Source: SIG607 sp036307305 | GTDB lineage: Bacteria; Bacillota; Clostridia; Oscillospirales; Acutalibacteraceae | Reading direction: 5' to 3' | DNA: 64,000 nucleotides | Assembly: GCA_036307305.1 (NCBI GenBank) | Contig: JAXJXV010000001.1 | Coordinates: 4,446-68,445 of the forward strand | Shown here: one piece after another, positions 54,464-62,518 of the stretch | How positions within the stretch are numbered: the first letter of the stretch is position 1 | Layout: every line of letters starts with the position of its first letter | Program-made: the position numbers and the translations under genes | The notes under the pieces: generated by a model | Told to the model about the DNA's origin: nothing | Seen by the model: the letters and a program-made list of their open reading frames with translations, nothing else | The model's database searches: none

Positions 54464-56866
54464 TTATTTAAGTGGTGTAATATTCCAGATATTTTTAGCG
54501 TAATCGTCGATGGAACGGTCGGCTGCAAAAATACCTGATTTTGCAATGTTTACAAGGGACATTCCGTTCCATTTTTCTGTGTCGGCGTAAAGCATAGAGG
54601 CCTTTTCCTGCGCTCTTACATAATCGCTGAAATCTGCAAGAGCCATATAGGTGTCAACGTTTGTAAGTGTTTTGTAAATATTATCGAACTGCTGTCCGCC
54701 TATGCCTTTCTGGATATAATTTAAAGCTTCCTTAAGCTTTTCGTTATTAGAGTAGTAATTAAAAGGATTGTATCCCTGCTTTTGTAAAGCGAGAACTTCA
54801 GGGGTGTGCATACCGAAAATAATAATATTGTCATCGCCAACCGCTTCGTGTATTTCAACGTTTGCGCCATCCTCGGTACCGAGAGTTATAGCGCCGTTCA
54901 TCATAAGCTTCATATTACCTGTTCCGCTGGCCTCGGTAGAAGCAAGGGAAATTTGTTCGCTTATTTCTGCGGCAGGTATCATAAGCTCTGCCATAGTAAC
55001 CCTGTAATCCTCAAGGAAAAGGATTTTAAGCTTATCGTTAACGGTTCTGTCGTTTTCAATTTCCTTTGCAAGTCTGCAAATCATATTGATAATTTGCTTT
55101 GCAAGGAGATAACCCGGAGCAGCCTTTGCGCCGAAGATATAGGTTTTAGGTGTGAAGTGGGCGTTTGGATTATTCTTTAAATAAAGATAATCAGAAATAA
55201 TATGCAAAGCGTTAAGATGCTGACGCTTGTATTCGTGCAGACGCTTAACCTGCATATCGAAGATGGAGTCGGGGTCAAGAGAGGTACCCACGTTTTCCTT
55301 TATATAGTTGGAAAAACGCACCTTGTTGCTGCGCTTGATTTCACCAAGTTTTTTAAGAACGGTTTTATCGTCTGCATATTTCATAAGCTCTGAAAGCAGA
55401 GTAGCGTCCTTTACAAAACCGTCGCCGATAAGCTCGGTAAGATAAGAGGTGAGAAGGGGATTTGCCTGACAAAGCCATCTTCTGTGAGCAATACCGTTGG
55501 TTACGTTTGTAAACTTGTCAGGGGTAAGCTTATAGTAGTCGTTAAAGAGAGAATCGGTAAGAATATTGCTGTGAAGACGGGAAACACCGTTTACCTTGTG
55601 AGAGGCAACGACGCTAAGATTTGCCATTTTTACAACTCCGCCCGAAATAACTGCGGTATCCTCAACTAATCTTGCATCGGCGGTTTTCTCCCAGATTTTC
55701 AGACGGAAGCGGTTGTCGATTTCCTTTACTATCTGATAAATACGGGGAAGTCTGTGACGGAACATATCCTCCTGCCAACATTCAAGAGCCTCTTTCATAA
55801 TGGTGTGGTTAGTGTATGCTACGGTACCCTGTACGATTTTCCAAGCCTTATCCCATTCGTAACCGCACTCGTCAAGCAGGAATCTCATAAGCTCTGGAAC
55901 GGTAAGGGCAGGGTGGGTGTCGTTAATATGAATAGCAACCTTTTCTGCAAGATTGTCAAGGGTGTTATAGGTGCGGAGATGACGGTTTAAAATATCCTGT
56001 ATTGATGCGGATACGAGGAAATACTGCTGACGGAGTCGCAGTGATTTTCCTTCGGCGTGGTTATCTTCAGGATAAAGCACCTTGCTTATAACCTCCGCCA
56101 TTGCCTTTTGCTCCATAGCGCGAACGTAGTCGCCCTGATTAAAGGCGGACATATCAATATCTCTGCATTCAGCACTCCAAAGACGAAGAGCGTTTACTGT
56201 TTTGCCGTCCTTACCTGCAACCATAAGGTCGTAGGGCATAGCGTGAACGGTGTTATAATCTATATGCTCTACGTGATGGAAATGATTATCCCAGCTTTCT
56301 TTTATTTTGCCGTCAAAATGAACGTCAACGGCAGAAGCAGGACGAGGCTCTAACCAAACCTCACCCCCCGGAAGCCAGAAATCAGGCATTTCGGTCTGCC
56401 AACCCTCAACGATTTTCTGACGGAAAATACCGTATTCGTAACGGATACAATATCCCATAGCAGGATAACCGCCCGTAGAAAGACCATCAAGGAAACAGGC
56501 GGCAAGTCTGCCAAGACCACCGTTACCAAGTCCTGCATCAGGCTCAAGCTCGTAGAGTGTATTGAGCTTAACCTTGAATTTAGAAAGAGCCTTTCCCATT
56601 TCTTCTGTAAGGTCAAGGTTAAAAAGCGTATTTTTGAATGAGCGTCCCATAAGGAATTCCATACTAAGATAGTAAACGGTCTTAGCTTCCTGTTTTTTCG
56701 TTTCTTCTTTGAATTTTGCTCTTTTTTCACTCATAATATCACGAAGCACCAAAGCACAGGCTTTATAAAACAATTCATCGGAAGCCTGTTCGGGTGTTAC
56801 GCCAAAATTGTGAGATAGTTTTTTTTCGATCATTCCGGCAAGTACCTTTGAGGTGTATTGACTCAT
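54464..56866 (-). CDS. glgP: Glycogen/maltodextrin phosphorylase
   Basis: GT35 enzyme releasing glucose 1-phosphate from alpha-1,4-glucans with PLP as cofactor. The 800-residue length is normal. Diagnostic segments are YYLSMEFLMGRS, NGGLGRLAACFLDGLSTGG, the PLP-lysine region EASGTGNMKLMMNGAITLG and EDGANVEIHEAVG. GAAAGGACG precedes the ATG. Transcribed leftward with the GH13 gene behind it, so the pair debranches or hydrolyses and phosphorolyses stored glucan. Confidence 0.97.
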   Translation of the reverse strand: MSQYTSKVLAGMIEKKLSHNFGVTPEQASDELFYKACALVLRDIMSEKRAKFKEETKKQEAKTVYYLSMEFLMGRSFKNTLFNLDLTEEMGKALSKFKVKLNTLYELEPDAGLGNGGLGRLAACFLDGLSTGGYPAMGYCIRYEYGIFRQKIVEGWQTEMPDFWLPGGEVWLEPRPASAVDVHFDGKIKESWDNHFHHVEHIDYNTVHAMPYDLMVAGKDGKTVNALRLWSAECRDIDMSAFNQGDYVRAMEQKAMAEVISKVLYPEDNHAEGKSLRLRQQYFLVSASIQDILNRHLRTYNTLDNLAEKVAIHINDTHPALTVPELMRFLLDECGYEWDKAWKIVQGTVAYTNHTIMKEALECWQEDMFRHRLPRIYQIVKEIDNRFRLKIWEKTADARLVEDTAVISGGVVKMANLSVVASHKVNGVSRLHSNILTDSLFNDYYKLTPDKFTNVTNGIAHRRWLCQANPLLTSYLTELIGDGFVKDATLLSELMKYADDKTVLKKLGEIKRSNKVRFSNYIKENVGTSLDPDSIFDMQVKRLHEYKRQHLNALHIISDYLYLKNNPNAHFTPKTYIFGAKAAPGYLLAKQIINMICRLAKEIENDRTVNDKLKILFLEDYRVTMAELMIPAAEISEQISLASTEASGTGNMKLMMNGAITLGTEDGANVEIHEAVGDDNIIIFGMHTPEVLALQKQGYNPFNYYSNNEKLKEALNYIQKGIGGQQFDNIYKTLTNVDTYMALADFSDYVRAQEKASMLYADTEKWNGMSLVNIAKSGIFAADRSIDDYAKNIWNITPLK

Positions 56867-56957
56867 AACCGATATCGTCCTTTCGTTTAAAGTATATATT
56901 TATAGTATGCCATCTTTTCTTAATATTATATTACTCTATTTATGCTAAAAATGCAAT

Positions 56958-56970
56958 AGTTATTATAACT
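56958..56970. repeat. 13-base perfect palindrome upstream of glgP
   Basis: agttat-t-ataact reads identically on both strands around a single central base, about 92 bases ahead of the glgP start. It could be an operator, but AT-rich palindromes of this length also arise by chance. I see no clear promoter beside it. Confidence 0.35.
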
Positions 56971-57051
56971 GTAAAATTTGGTTATTTTTATGCAACTTCA
57001 ACAAAAGATATCGAAAAATATGATTTAAAAATGAAAATTAAAGCAAAATGC

Positions 57052-57083
57052 ACAAAAAATCGGCCGTTACACGACGTAACGGC
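57052..57083 (-). terminator. Terminator after the cardiolipin synthase gene
   Basis: An eight-base-pair stem (57063-57070 with 57076-57083) around a five-base loop is followed, in the leftward direction, by GATTTTTT. It lies 9 bases after the cls stop codon and separates cls from glgP. Confidence 0.88.
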
Positions 57084-57091
57084 TGATAAAA

Positions 57092-58621
57092 TTACATAAG
57101 GGGAGAAAAAATATGAAGTAACCATTGTTTGAATTTTTGGCTTATACTTCTTTTTTTCCATAGCTGCGCAGTTATTTCTGTGGAATCGGATACAAGCTGT
57201 TCAAAATGGGCTTTCATTTCTTTAATAGTATCCTCGCTTGTAAACCATACTCCACACTCAAAATGGAAGAAAAAGCTTCTGTAGTCCATATTTACGGTAC
57301 CTGCAGTAGCATAACTGTCGTCAGAAATAAATAACTTGGAATGAATAAATCCCGGTGTGTATTCAAAAATTTGCACCCCTGCTTCAAGAAGTTCACTGTA
57401 GTAATACTGTGTTACGGGATGAACGTATTTTTTGTCGGGTATAAAGGGAGTTATTATTCTGATTCTGACTCCTGATTTGGCGGCAAGTATAATGGCGTTT
57501 TTCATATTGTCGTCAAGGATTAAATAAGGGGAAGCGATGTCTACGTATTTATGAGCCGTATTGAGTATTTGCAGATAAATTCCCTCGGCGGCGGATTTTG
57601 AGTCCATAGGACCGTCGCAGTAAGGAATTACGTAGCTTTCACTCTTTTGAGGTACGCTTGTCAACTTATCGGTTATAGGAATGTTTTTTCCTGTTGTGTA
57701 TTCCCACATTGTGCAGAACATAGCAACAAAGCTGTCAACCGCTTTGCCCTTTACCATCACTGCGCAGTCCATCCAGTATCCGAAACGTTCAATCTCATTG
57801 ATGTATTCATCGGCAATATTTATACCGCCTGTAAAAGCAACGTTACCGTCGATTATAATTATTTTTCGGTGGTTTCGGTTGTTCATTACAATATTTAAAG
57901 ACGGTTTTATGGGACAGAAAATCGAAACCTCTATTCCGTCTTGCTTTAGCCTTGAAACGAAATTTCGGTACTGTCTTTTTATAGACCCGAAATCGTCAAA
58001 CATCACCTTGATTTCTACGCCGTCACTGGACTTTTTTCTGAGAACATCGTATATAGCATCCCACATTTTACCGTTGGCTAATATAAAGTATTCGAGATAA
58101 ATATATTTTTCTGCTTTGGAAAGTTCATCAATAAGAGTAGTCAAAAATTTGTCGCCTGGGGAAAGATAGGTGACCTTCGAATCCTGATAAATAGGGAATC
58201 CCGATTCATTGGAAAGATATGTTGCCTGACGTGTTCTGGGCGTATCCTCGTAATTGAGCAGTCTTATTATAGCAGGGTCCTGTTCAAGATAACCCTCGTA
58301 TTTTTGACTTATTATTTTCATTCTCTTTTTAAGGTGAGGAAAGGTTCGCTGTCCGCCCCACATAGTATAAACAATAAGTCCGAATACGGGAAGTACAAGA
58401 ATAAAAACTATCCAGGCAATTTTATAGCTTGGGTTATCCCGTCTGTTTACTATGTAGATAACGGCTATAATACCTATAAGCTCAAGCACCGAATAAATAG
58501 GTAAAAAATTGTGCTGAAGCTGTACCACGCCAATAAGTATTGAACCCAGAGCGACAATAAGTACAAGAGCTGTAAGGATGACTCTTGTTTTGATTCGTAT
58601 ACCTCTTTTTTTCTCTTTCAT
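57092..58621 (-). CDS. cls: Cardiolipin synthase, PLD family
   Basis: Membrane enzyme condensing two phosphatidylglycerols to cardiolipin and glycerol. The 509-residue protein has three N-terminal hydrophobic segments (about residues 14-33, 42-58 and 67-87) and two HKD catalytic motifs: HRKIIIIDG from H251 and HSKLFISDD from H427. Start chosen at 58621 (MKEKKRGIRIK) after GGTGATATTT; the frame opens at 58648, which would add an AT-rich, unlikely N-terminus. A -10-like TATAAT lies about 20 bases upstream. Confidence 0.95.
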   Translation of the reverse strand: MKEKKRGIRIKTRVILTALVLIVALGSILIGVVQLQHNFLPIYSVLELIGIIAVIYIVNRRDNPSYKIAWIVFILVLPVFGLIVYTMWGGQRTFPHLKKRMKIISQKYEGYLEQDPAIIRLLNYEDTPRTRQATYLSNESGFPIYQDSKVTYLSPGDKFLTTLIDELSKAEKYIYLEYFILANGKMWDAIYDVLRKKSSDGVEIKVMFDDFGSIKRQYRNFVSRLKQDGIEVSIFCPIKPSLNIVMNNRNHRKIIIIDGNVAFTGGINIADEYINEIERFGYWMDCAVMVKGKAVDSFVAMFCTMWEYTTGKNIPITDKLTSVPQKSESYVIPYCDGPMDSKSAAEGIYLQILNTAHKYVDIASPYLILDDNMKNAIILAAKSGVRIRIITPFIPDKKYVHPVTQYYYSELLEAGVQIFEYTPGFIHSKLFISDDSYATAGTVNMDYRSFFFHFECGVWFTSEDTIKEMKAHFEQLVSDSTEITAQLWKKRSISQKFKQWLLHIFSPLM

Positions 58622-58664
58622 AAATATCACCGTAATTATTATATACAATAATTGTTAAAAAATC

Positions 58665-58693
58665 TTGAAATTGTAAATTTTTGGTGATATTAT
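58665..58693 (+). promoter_or_regulatory. Promoter of the TIM-barrel isomerase-like gene
   Basis: TTGAAA (58665-58670) and TATTAT (58688-58693) with a 17-base spacer, 27 bases ahead of the ATG at 58721. Confidence 0.65.
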
Positions 58694-58720
58694 GAATAAA
58701 AAATAATTTGAGGTGTGACT

Positions 58721-59659
58721 ATGGAATACAGTGTTTCAACGGCGAGTCTTGTTATAAATAAAGAAACGGCAGAAAAAAACTTTCCGCTACTTAAAAAGGC
58801 GGGTTTTTCTGCTATAGATTTGAACTTTGACAGTATATTTTTCTCTACAGGCGGAAGCGCTTATGCAAAACAAGGAAAACCTTGGTGTAACAGCAGTTTT
58901 TTTGATTTGTCTGATGAAGAATTTTTTGATGTTTTAAAGGGAATCAAGGAACAAGCTGAGAAAAATAAAGTAAAAATAGGACAGTGCCACGCGCCTTTTC
59001 CGTCACGTGTTTTAGGAAGAGAAGACGGTGTTAACGAATATATGCAAAAATGCATAAAAAGAAGCATTATGGCGGCAGGATATCTTAACTGCCCTTATAT
59101 AGTCGTGCATCCTATAAATGCGCCTTATGGAAGTACGCTTACCAAAAAAGAAATTTTTGATATGAACGTTGAATTTTATTCAGGTTTTATAGACGATTTG
59201 AAAAAATACAACGTTGTTTGCTGTCTTGAAAATATGTGGGTGCAGTATAAAAATAAAATTTTTGCTTCAACCTGTAATGATTTTGAAGAGGTAAACGAAT
59301 ACATTTCGGTGCTAAATAAAAAAGCCGAAAAAGAAATTTTCGGCTTCTGTCTTGATACGGGACATATGGTGCTTACAAGCGGTAATATAAGATTTGCAAT
59401 AAGAACTCTTGGCGAAAACCTTAAGGTTCTCCATCTTCATGAGGTTGACGGAATTAAAGATAATCACACTATGCCTTTTACTCTCGGCGCAGTTGACTGG
59501 GAGCTTATAATGACCGAGCTTAACAGTTCGGGTTATAAAGGCAATCTTAATTTTGAGGCGGCTAATTCCTGGATGATGTTCCCAAAACCACTTTGGGATG
59601 ACGCTGTTATTATGCTTGGTAAAATATGCAGATATTTTGAAGATACTTATTTTAACTGA
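58721..59659 (+). CDS. Sugar phosphate isomerase/epimerase-family TIM barrel
   Basis: A 312-residue protein of the xylose-isomerase-like TIM-barrel family (AP endonuclease 2 fold), which includes sugar epimerases and inositol-catabolism enzymes. Metal-site candidates are the His in IGQCHAPFPSR, the Glu in VVCCLENMWVQ, FCLDTGHMVL, VLHLHEVDG and the final NFEAANSW. The true substrate is not predictable. The start is the ATG at 58721 with GAGGTG before it; a GTG at 58715 opens the frame earlier. Its end overlaps the convergent amidase gene by 13 bases. Confidence 0.82.
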   Translation: MEYSVSTASLVINKETAEKNFPLLKKAGFSAIDLNFDSIFFSTGGSAYAKQGKPWCNSSFFDLSDEEFFDVLKGIKEQAEKNKVKIGQCHAPFPSRVLGREDGVNEYMQKCIKRSIMAAGYLNCPYIVVHPINAPYGSTLTKKEIFDMNVEFYSGFIDDLKKYNVVCCLENMWVQYKNKIFASTCNDFEEVNEYISVLNKKAEKEIFGFCLDTGHMVLTSGNIRFAIRTLGENLKVLHLHEVDGIKDNHTMPFTLGAVDWELIMTELNSSGYKGNLNFEAANSWMMFPKPLWDDAVIMLGKICRYFEDTYFN

Positions 59660-61296
59660 TATAGGAAATAATCAATAATACCTCTGACGGTTGCCTTTGC
59701 ACAGGCGGTCTGATGCTCGGTATTATACATATCGGTTAAATCCGAGCTGTTTGAAACAAAGCCGTTTTCGGTAAGTACCGAGGGGCAGACGCCCACGCGG
59801 TTGAGATAGAAGTAATGCCATAAGGAACCGTTTGTTTGGCGATATAATCCCGTCTCTGCCACTCGGTCGTGTACAAATTTAGAGGCAGGTGCGGAAAAGG
59901 CGTTATAGTAAAAGGATTCATAACCGTATGAGCTTCCCGAATCCCTGTGTACCGAAATCATAAAATCTGCATCTATGCCGTATAACTTAAGCATTCTTTG
60001 GTCCGATGTCACCTCTGTGTCGTCGGACCTTATCATTATTACGTTGGCGCCGATAGACTGTAATTCTGCTCTGATAAGATTGGCTAATGCTAAATTGAGA
60101 TGGGATTCGTAGGCGTTGTTTATGCCAATGGCGCCAGGGTCTCTGCCGCCGTGACCTGCATCAATAACTATGGTTTTGTTATAAAGAGCGTAGCCGTATT
60201 CGTTTTCTTCCTGCTGAATGGGAGATGGTTCAAGGAATTTCAGCACAAGACAGTCGTATTCATCGTATTCAGCCTTAAAGCCGTAAAAGCCGCCTGTTTT
60301 TTTGAGATGCAGTTTTAAAACGGTGCTTTTTTCACCTACCGAAATTTCACAGCTTGAGAACAGGGGATTATCTTCGGGAATGGTAAGCTCACTGTCAAAC
60401 TGATTGCAGTACATAAATTCTATTTCAACGTAAGTGAAATTTGCAGAATCAACTTTCCAGTTGTTTTTACCGCCAACATAGGTTTGGTCCTTAAGCTCAA
60501 GATTAAAAGGAGCTTTCCAGTCGGTAAAAAGTGATAAAACGGTGTATTTACCTTCAGTACCTATACGGTCTACCGAGAGGGTATTGGTTTCGGGCAAAGT
60601 GCCTTCATATACCTTTACCGCCTTTTCGTATACGCGCTTTCCGCTACGTAAAAGTCGGTAGCTTTTGCCTATTCGGTTATTAACAATAGCTGCAGAGCCG
60701 CACATATCCACCGTTCCTACGGGAAGATAGCTGTTGTAAGGGCGGGAGGTATCGTCTACAGTATCGCCGTTAAAGGTTTCGGCGGGGTAAACCACCTCTG
60801 CTATGATGTTTTTCTTAACAACGGGAGCCTGAGGCTTAGGTGTGGCGGGTTTGCTTTCTGCGGGTTTTTCCTTTGCAAGAACTGTGATATTACCGCTTTG
60901 GTGACTTTCTTTAACACCGTCTTTTTCGCAAACGAATTCAATAACACCCATATCAGTGTCGCTCTCGGTTTCGGGCAGAGTGAAAAATCCCGAATATGTA
61001 AATAATTCTTCAAGCTCACTTTCCTGCGTTTCTTCAATGTTAAGGGTAATTGTTTCGCTGTTAAAGGTTGCAGAAACCGATAAATTATCAAACTGTGAAG
61101 ACAGTGAAACAACCATAGCAGAGCCGCTTTCAAAGGAAGCGGCTTCGTTGGGCGTAAAAGAATGAGTGAGTTGTACTGTTTCAGATACGGTAGAGCTTTC
61201 CTGAGGCTCGGCAACAGCAACTTCTTTTTTACAGCCTGAAAGCATAAAAATTAATATCATAAATATGGGTAGAATTTTTTTACAAAAAAGGCGCAT
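59647..61296 (-). CDS. Lipoprotein N-acetylmuramoyl-L-alanine amidase
   Basis: Amidase_3-type zinc enzyme cleaving the bond between MurNAc and the stem peptide. The 549-residue protein has a signal peptide with lipobox LSGC (lipidated Cys at residue 22), then about 340 residues of extracytoplasmic sequence with a Pro/Lys linker (about 142-160). The C-terminal catalytic domain has zinc ligands H382 (VIDAGHGG) and E397 and the His in ISVHRDS, plus the catalytic Glu in LTENGFVSNSS. Attachment to the membrane is less common than SH3b- or AMIN-anchored forms. GGGAGTTC precedes the ATG. Confidence 0.92.
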   Translation of the reverse strand: MRLFCKKILPIFMILIFMLSGCKKEVAVAEPQESSTVSETVQLTHSFTPNEAASFESGSAMVVSLSSQFDNLSVSATFNSETITLNIEETQESELEELFTYSGFFTLPETESDTDMGVIEFVCEKDGVKESHQSGNITVLAKEKPAESKPATPKPQAPVVKKNIIAEVVYPAETFNGDTVDDTSRPYNSYLPVGTVDMCGSAAIVNNRIGKSYRLLRSGKRVYEKAVKVYEGTLPETNTLSVDRIGTEGKYTVLSLFTDWKAPFNLELKDQTYVGGKNNWKVDSANFTYVEIEFMYCNQFDSELTIPEDNPLFSSCEISVGEKSTVLKLHLKKTGGFYGFKAEYDEYDCLVLKFLEPSPIQQEENEYGYALYNKTIVIDAGHGGRDPGAIGINNAYESHLNLALANLIRAELQSIGANVIMIRSDDTEVTSDQRMLKLYGIDADFMISVHRDSGSSYGYESFYYNAFSAPASKFVHDRVAETGLYRQTNGSLWHYFYLNRVGVCPSVLTENGFVSNSSDLTDMYNTEHQTACAKATVRGIIDYFLYQLK

Positions 61297-61328
61297 ATAA
61301 TGAACTCCCTAAAAAGACTTTGTCTTAT

Positions 61329-61357
61329 ATAATAATACAAAAGAACTGCTAAATCAA
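61329..61357 (-). promoter_or_regulatory. Promoter of the amidase gene
   Basis: Reading leftward, TTGATT (61357-61352) and TATTAT (61334-61329) are separated by 17 bases, about 33 bases before the start codon. Confidence 0.65.
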
Positions 61358-61365
61358 CAAAAATC

Positions 61366-61394
61366 TTGCATTTGCCAATTATTTATAGTATAAT
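61366..61394 (+). promoter_or_regulatory. Promoter of the DUF1294-ribU pair
   Basis: TTGCAT (61366-61371) and TATAAT (61389-61394) are 17 bases apart, back to back with the amidase promoter. No FMN riboswitch is visible between it and the first gene. Confidence 0.65.
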
Positions 61395-61432
61395 TCATAA
61401 GTAATATGTAGTGATTTTGCACAGGTGATGTT

Positions 61433-61723
61433 TTGATAGAGCTTTTTGTTTGGTTTTTATGTGTTATACAGGCTGTTAGCATAATTATTACGGTAGTTGA
61501 TAAAACGAACGCAATAAAAGGCAAAAGAAGAATCAGAGAAAAAACACTTATGCTCGTTGCACTTTTTGGCGGTGCGGCGTCAATGTATATCACTATGCTG
61601 TTGATAAGGCACAAAACAAAGCATCTTAAATTTATGTTGCTTTTACCTGTTATGATAGTTATTCATATACTTCTTATTTATTTCGTTTTTTGTGATGGGT
61701 TTTGTATGGAGGTTTTCTTATGA
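61433..61723 (+). CDS. DUF1294 membrane protein
   Basis: A 96-residue protein with three hydrophobic segments and the DUF1294 pattern (VDKTNAIKGKRRIREKTL, then LFGGAASMYITMLLIRHKTKH near residue 46). Its role is unknown. TTG start at 61433, four bases after AGGTGA; no ATG fits the family start. Its stop overlaps the ribU ATG (ATGA), so it is coupled to the riboflavin transporter subunit. Confidence 0.85.
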   Translation: MIELFVWFLCVIQAVSIIITVVDKTNAIKGKRRIREKTLMLVALFGGAASMYITMLLIRHKTKHLKFMLLLPVMIVIHILLIYFVFCDGFCMEVFL

Positions 61724-62313
61724 ATAAAATTAAACTTAGAAGTCTTTGCGTAACCGCAATTATGGGCGCGGTGGGAACGGTTCTTATGTATCTTGAATTT
61801 GCCGTTCCTTTTATGCCGTCCTTTATTAAGGTTGATTTTTCTGAGCTTCCTGCACTTATAACAAGCTTTGCTTTAGGTCCTGTATGGGGTATTTTGGTTT
61901 GCTTTATAAAAAATCTTTTGCATTTGTTTGTAAGCGACTCTATGTGGATTGGTGAGCTTTCTAACTTTATTCTCGGCGCGATTTTCGTAGGAGTTGCAGG
62001 TGTAATCTATCAACACAGGAAAACGAGAACCAGTGCGCTTATATCCTGTCTTGCAGGTGCTATTGTAATGGCGGTTATAAGTCTGCCCTCTAATTATTAT
62101 ATTATTTATCCCTTTTACGGAGAAGCGTTCGGTCTTACTTCCGATATAATAATCAGTATGTATAAGAGTATTTTCGGCGGCGTCACAAACCTTTGGGAAT
62201 GTCTTATAATCTTCAATCTTCCTTTTAATTTCTTAAAGGGAATTGTTAACGCGTTTATTTGCTTTATGACCTATAAAAAAATTTCACCCCTTTTGCAAGG
62301 TAAATTACGTTGA
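61720..62313 (+). CDS. ribU: ECF transporter riboflavin S-component RibU
   Basis: Substrate-binding membrane subunit of an energy-coupling-factor transporter. The 197-residue protein has about six hydrophobic segments and the RibU pattern YLEFAVPFMPSFIKVDFSEL followed by PALITSFALGPVWG and CFIKNLLHLF. The ATPase and EcfT partners are not in this window, as is usual for group II ECF systems. The start at 61720 follows TGGAGG; the frame opens at 61702 without support. Its stop codon is inside the -35 box of the metK promoter. Confidence 0.9.
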   Translation: MNKIKLRSLCVTAIMGAVGTVLMYLEFAVPFMPSFIKVDFSELPALITSFALGPVWGILVCFIKNLLHLFVSDSMWIGELSNFILGAIFVGVAGVIYQHRKTRTSALISCLAGAIVMAVISLPSNYYIIYPFYGEAFGLTSDIIISMYKSIFGGVTNLWECLIIFNLPFNFLKGIVNAFICFMTYKKISPLLQGKLR

Positions 62314-62338
62314 CAAATTAATTATATGGTGATATAAT
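62310..62338 (+). promoter_or_regulatory. Consensus promoter of the SAM riboswitch-metK unit
   Basis: TTGACA (62310-62315) and TATAAT (62333-62338) match both consensus hexamers exactly with a 17-base spacer, and the -35 box contains the ribU stop codon. Expression would be strong by default, leaving control to the riboswitch. Confidence 0.88.
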
Positions 62339-62360
62339 CAACTAGCAAAACAGAATATTT

Positions 62361-62453
62361 CCTTATCAAGAGTGGCGGAGGGACAGGCCCGTTGAAGCCC
62401 GGCAACCTGAATATTCAAGGTGCTAAATCCTGCGGTTAAACCGAAAGATGAGG
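62361..62453 (+). promoter_or_regulatory. SAM-I (S-box) riboswitch aptamer
   Basis: The conserved S-box core is present in order: ccttatcaagag, the ggcggaggga segment, the gaagcccggcaacc segment, the aaggtgctaaatcctgc segment and gaaagatgagg. The closing P1 helix pairs ccttatc (62361-62367) with gatgagg (62447-62453). It senses S-adenosylmethionine and lies directly upstream of the gene that makes it, giving feedback control. Confidence 0.95.
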
Positions 62454-62460
62454 CTATCAT

Positions 62461-62492
62461 ACCGCTTCTTATCGGAGGCGGTTTTATTTTTG
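62461..62492 (+). terminator. Riboswitch expression-platform terminator
   Basis: accgcttct pairs with ggaggcggt around a short loop, followed by a T-rich run (ttttattttt). It directly follows the S-box aptamer and would form when SAM is bound, stopping transcription before metK. Confidence 0.88.
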
Positions 62493-62518
62493 AATTTTTT
62501 GTCGAAGGAGAAAGATAT

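Noticed and set aside
61395..61432. FMN riboswitch before the ribU unit
   Set aside because: The leader is only about 35 bases long and lacks the RFN-element core sequences.
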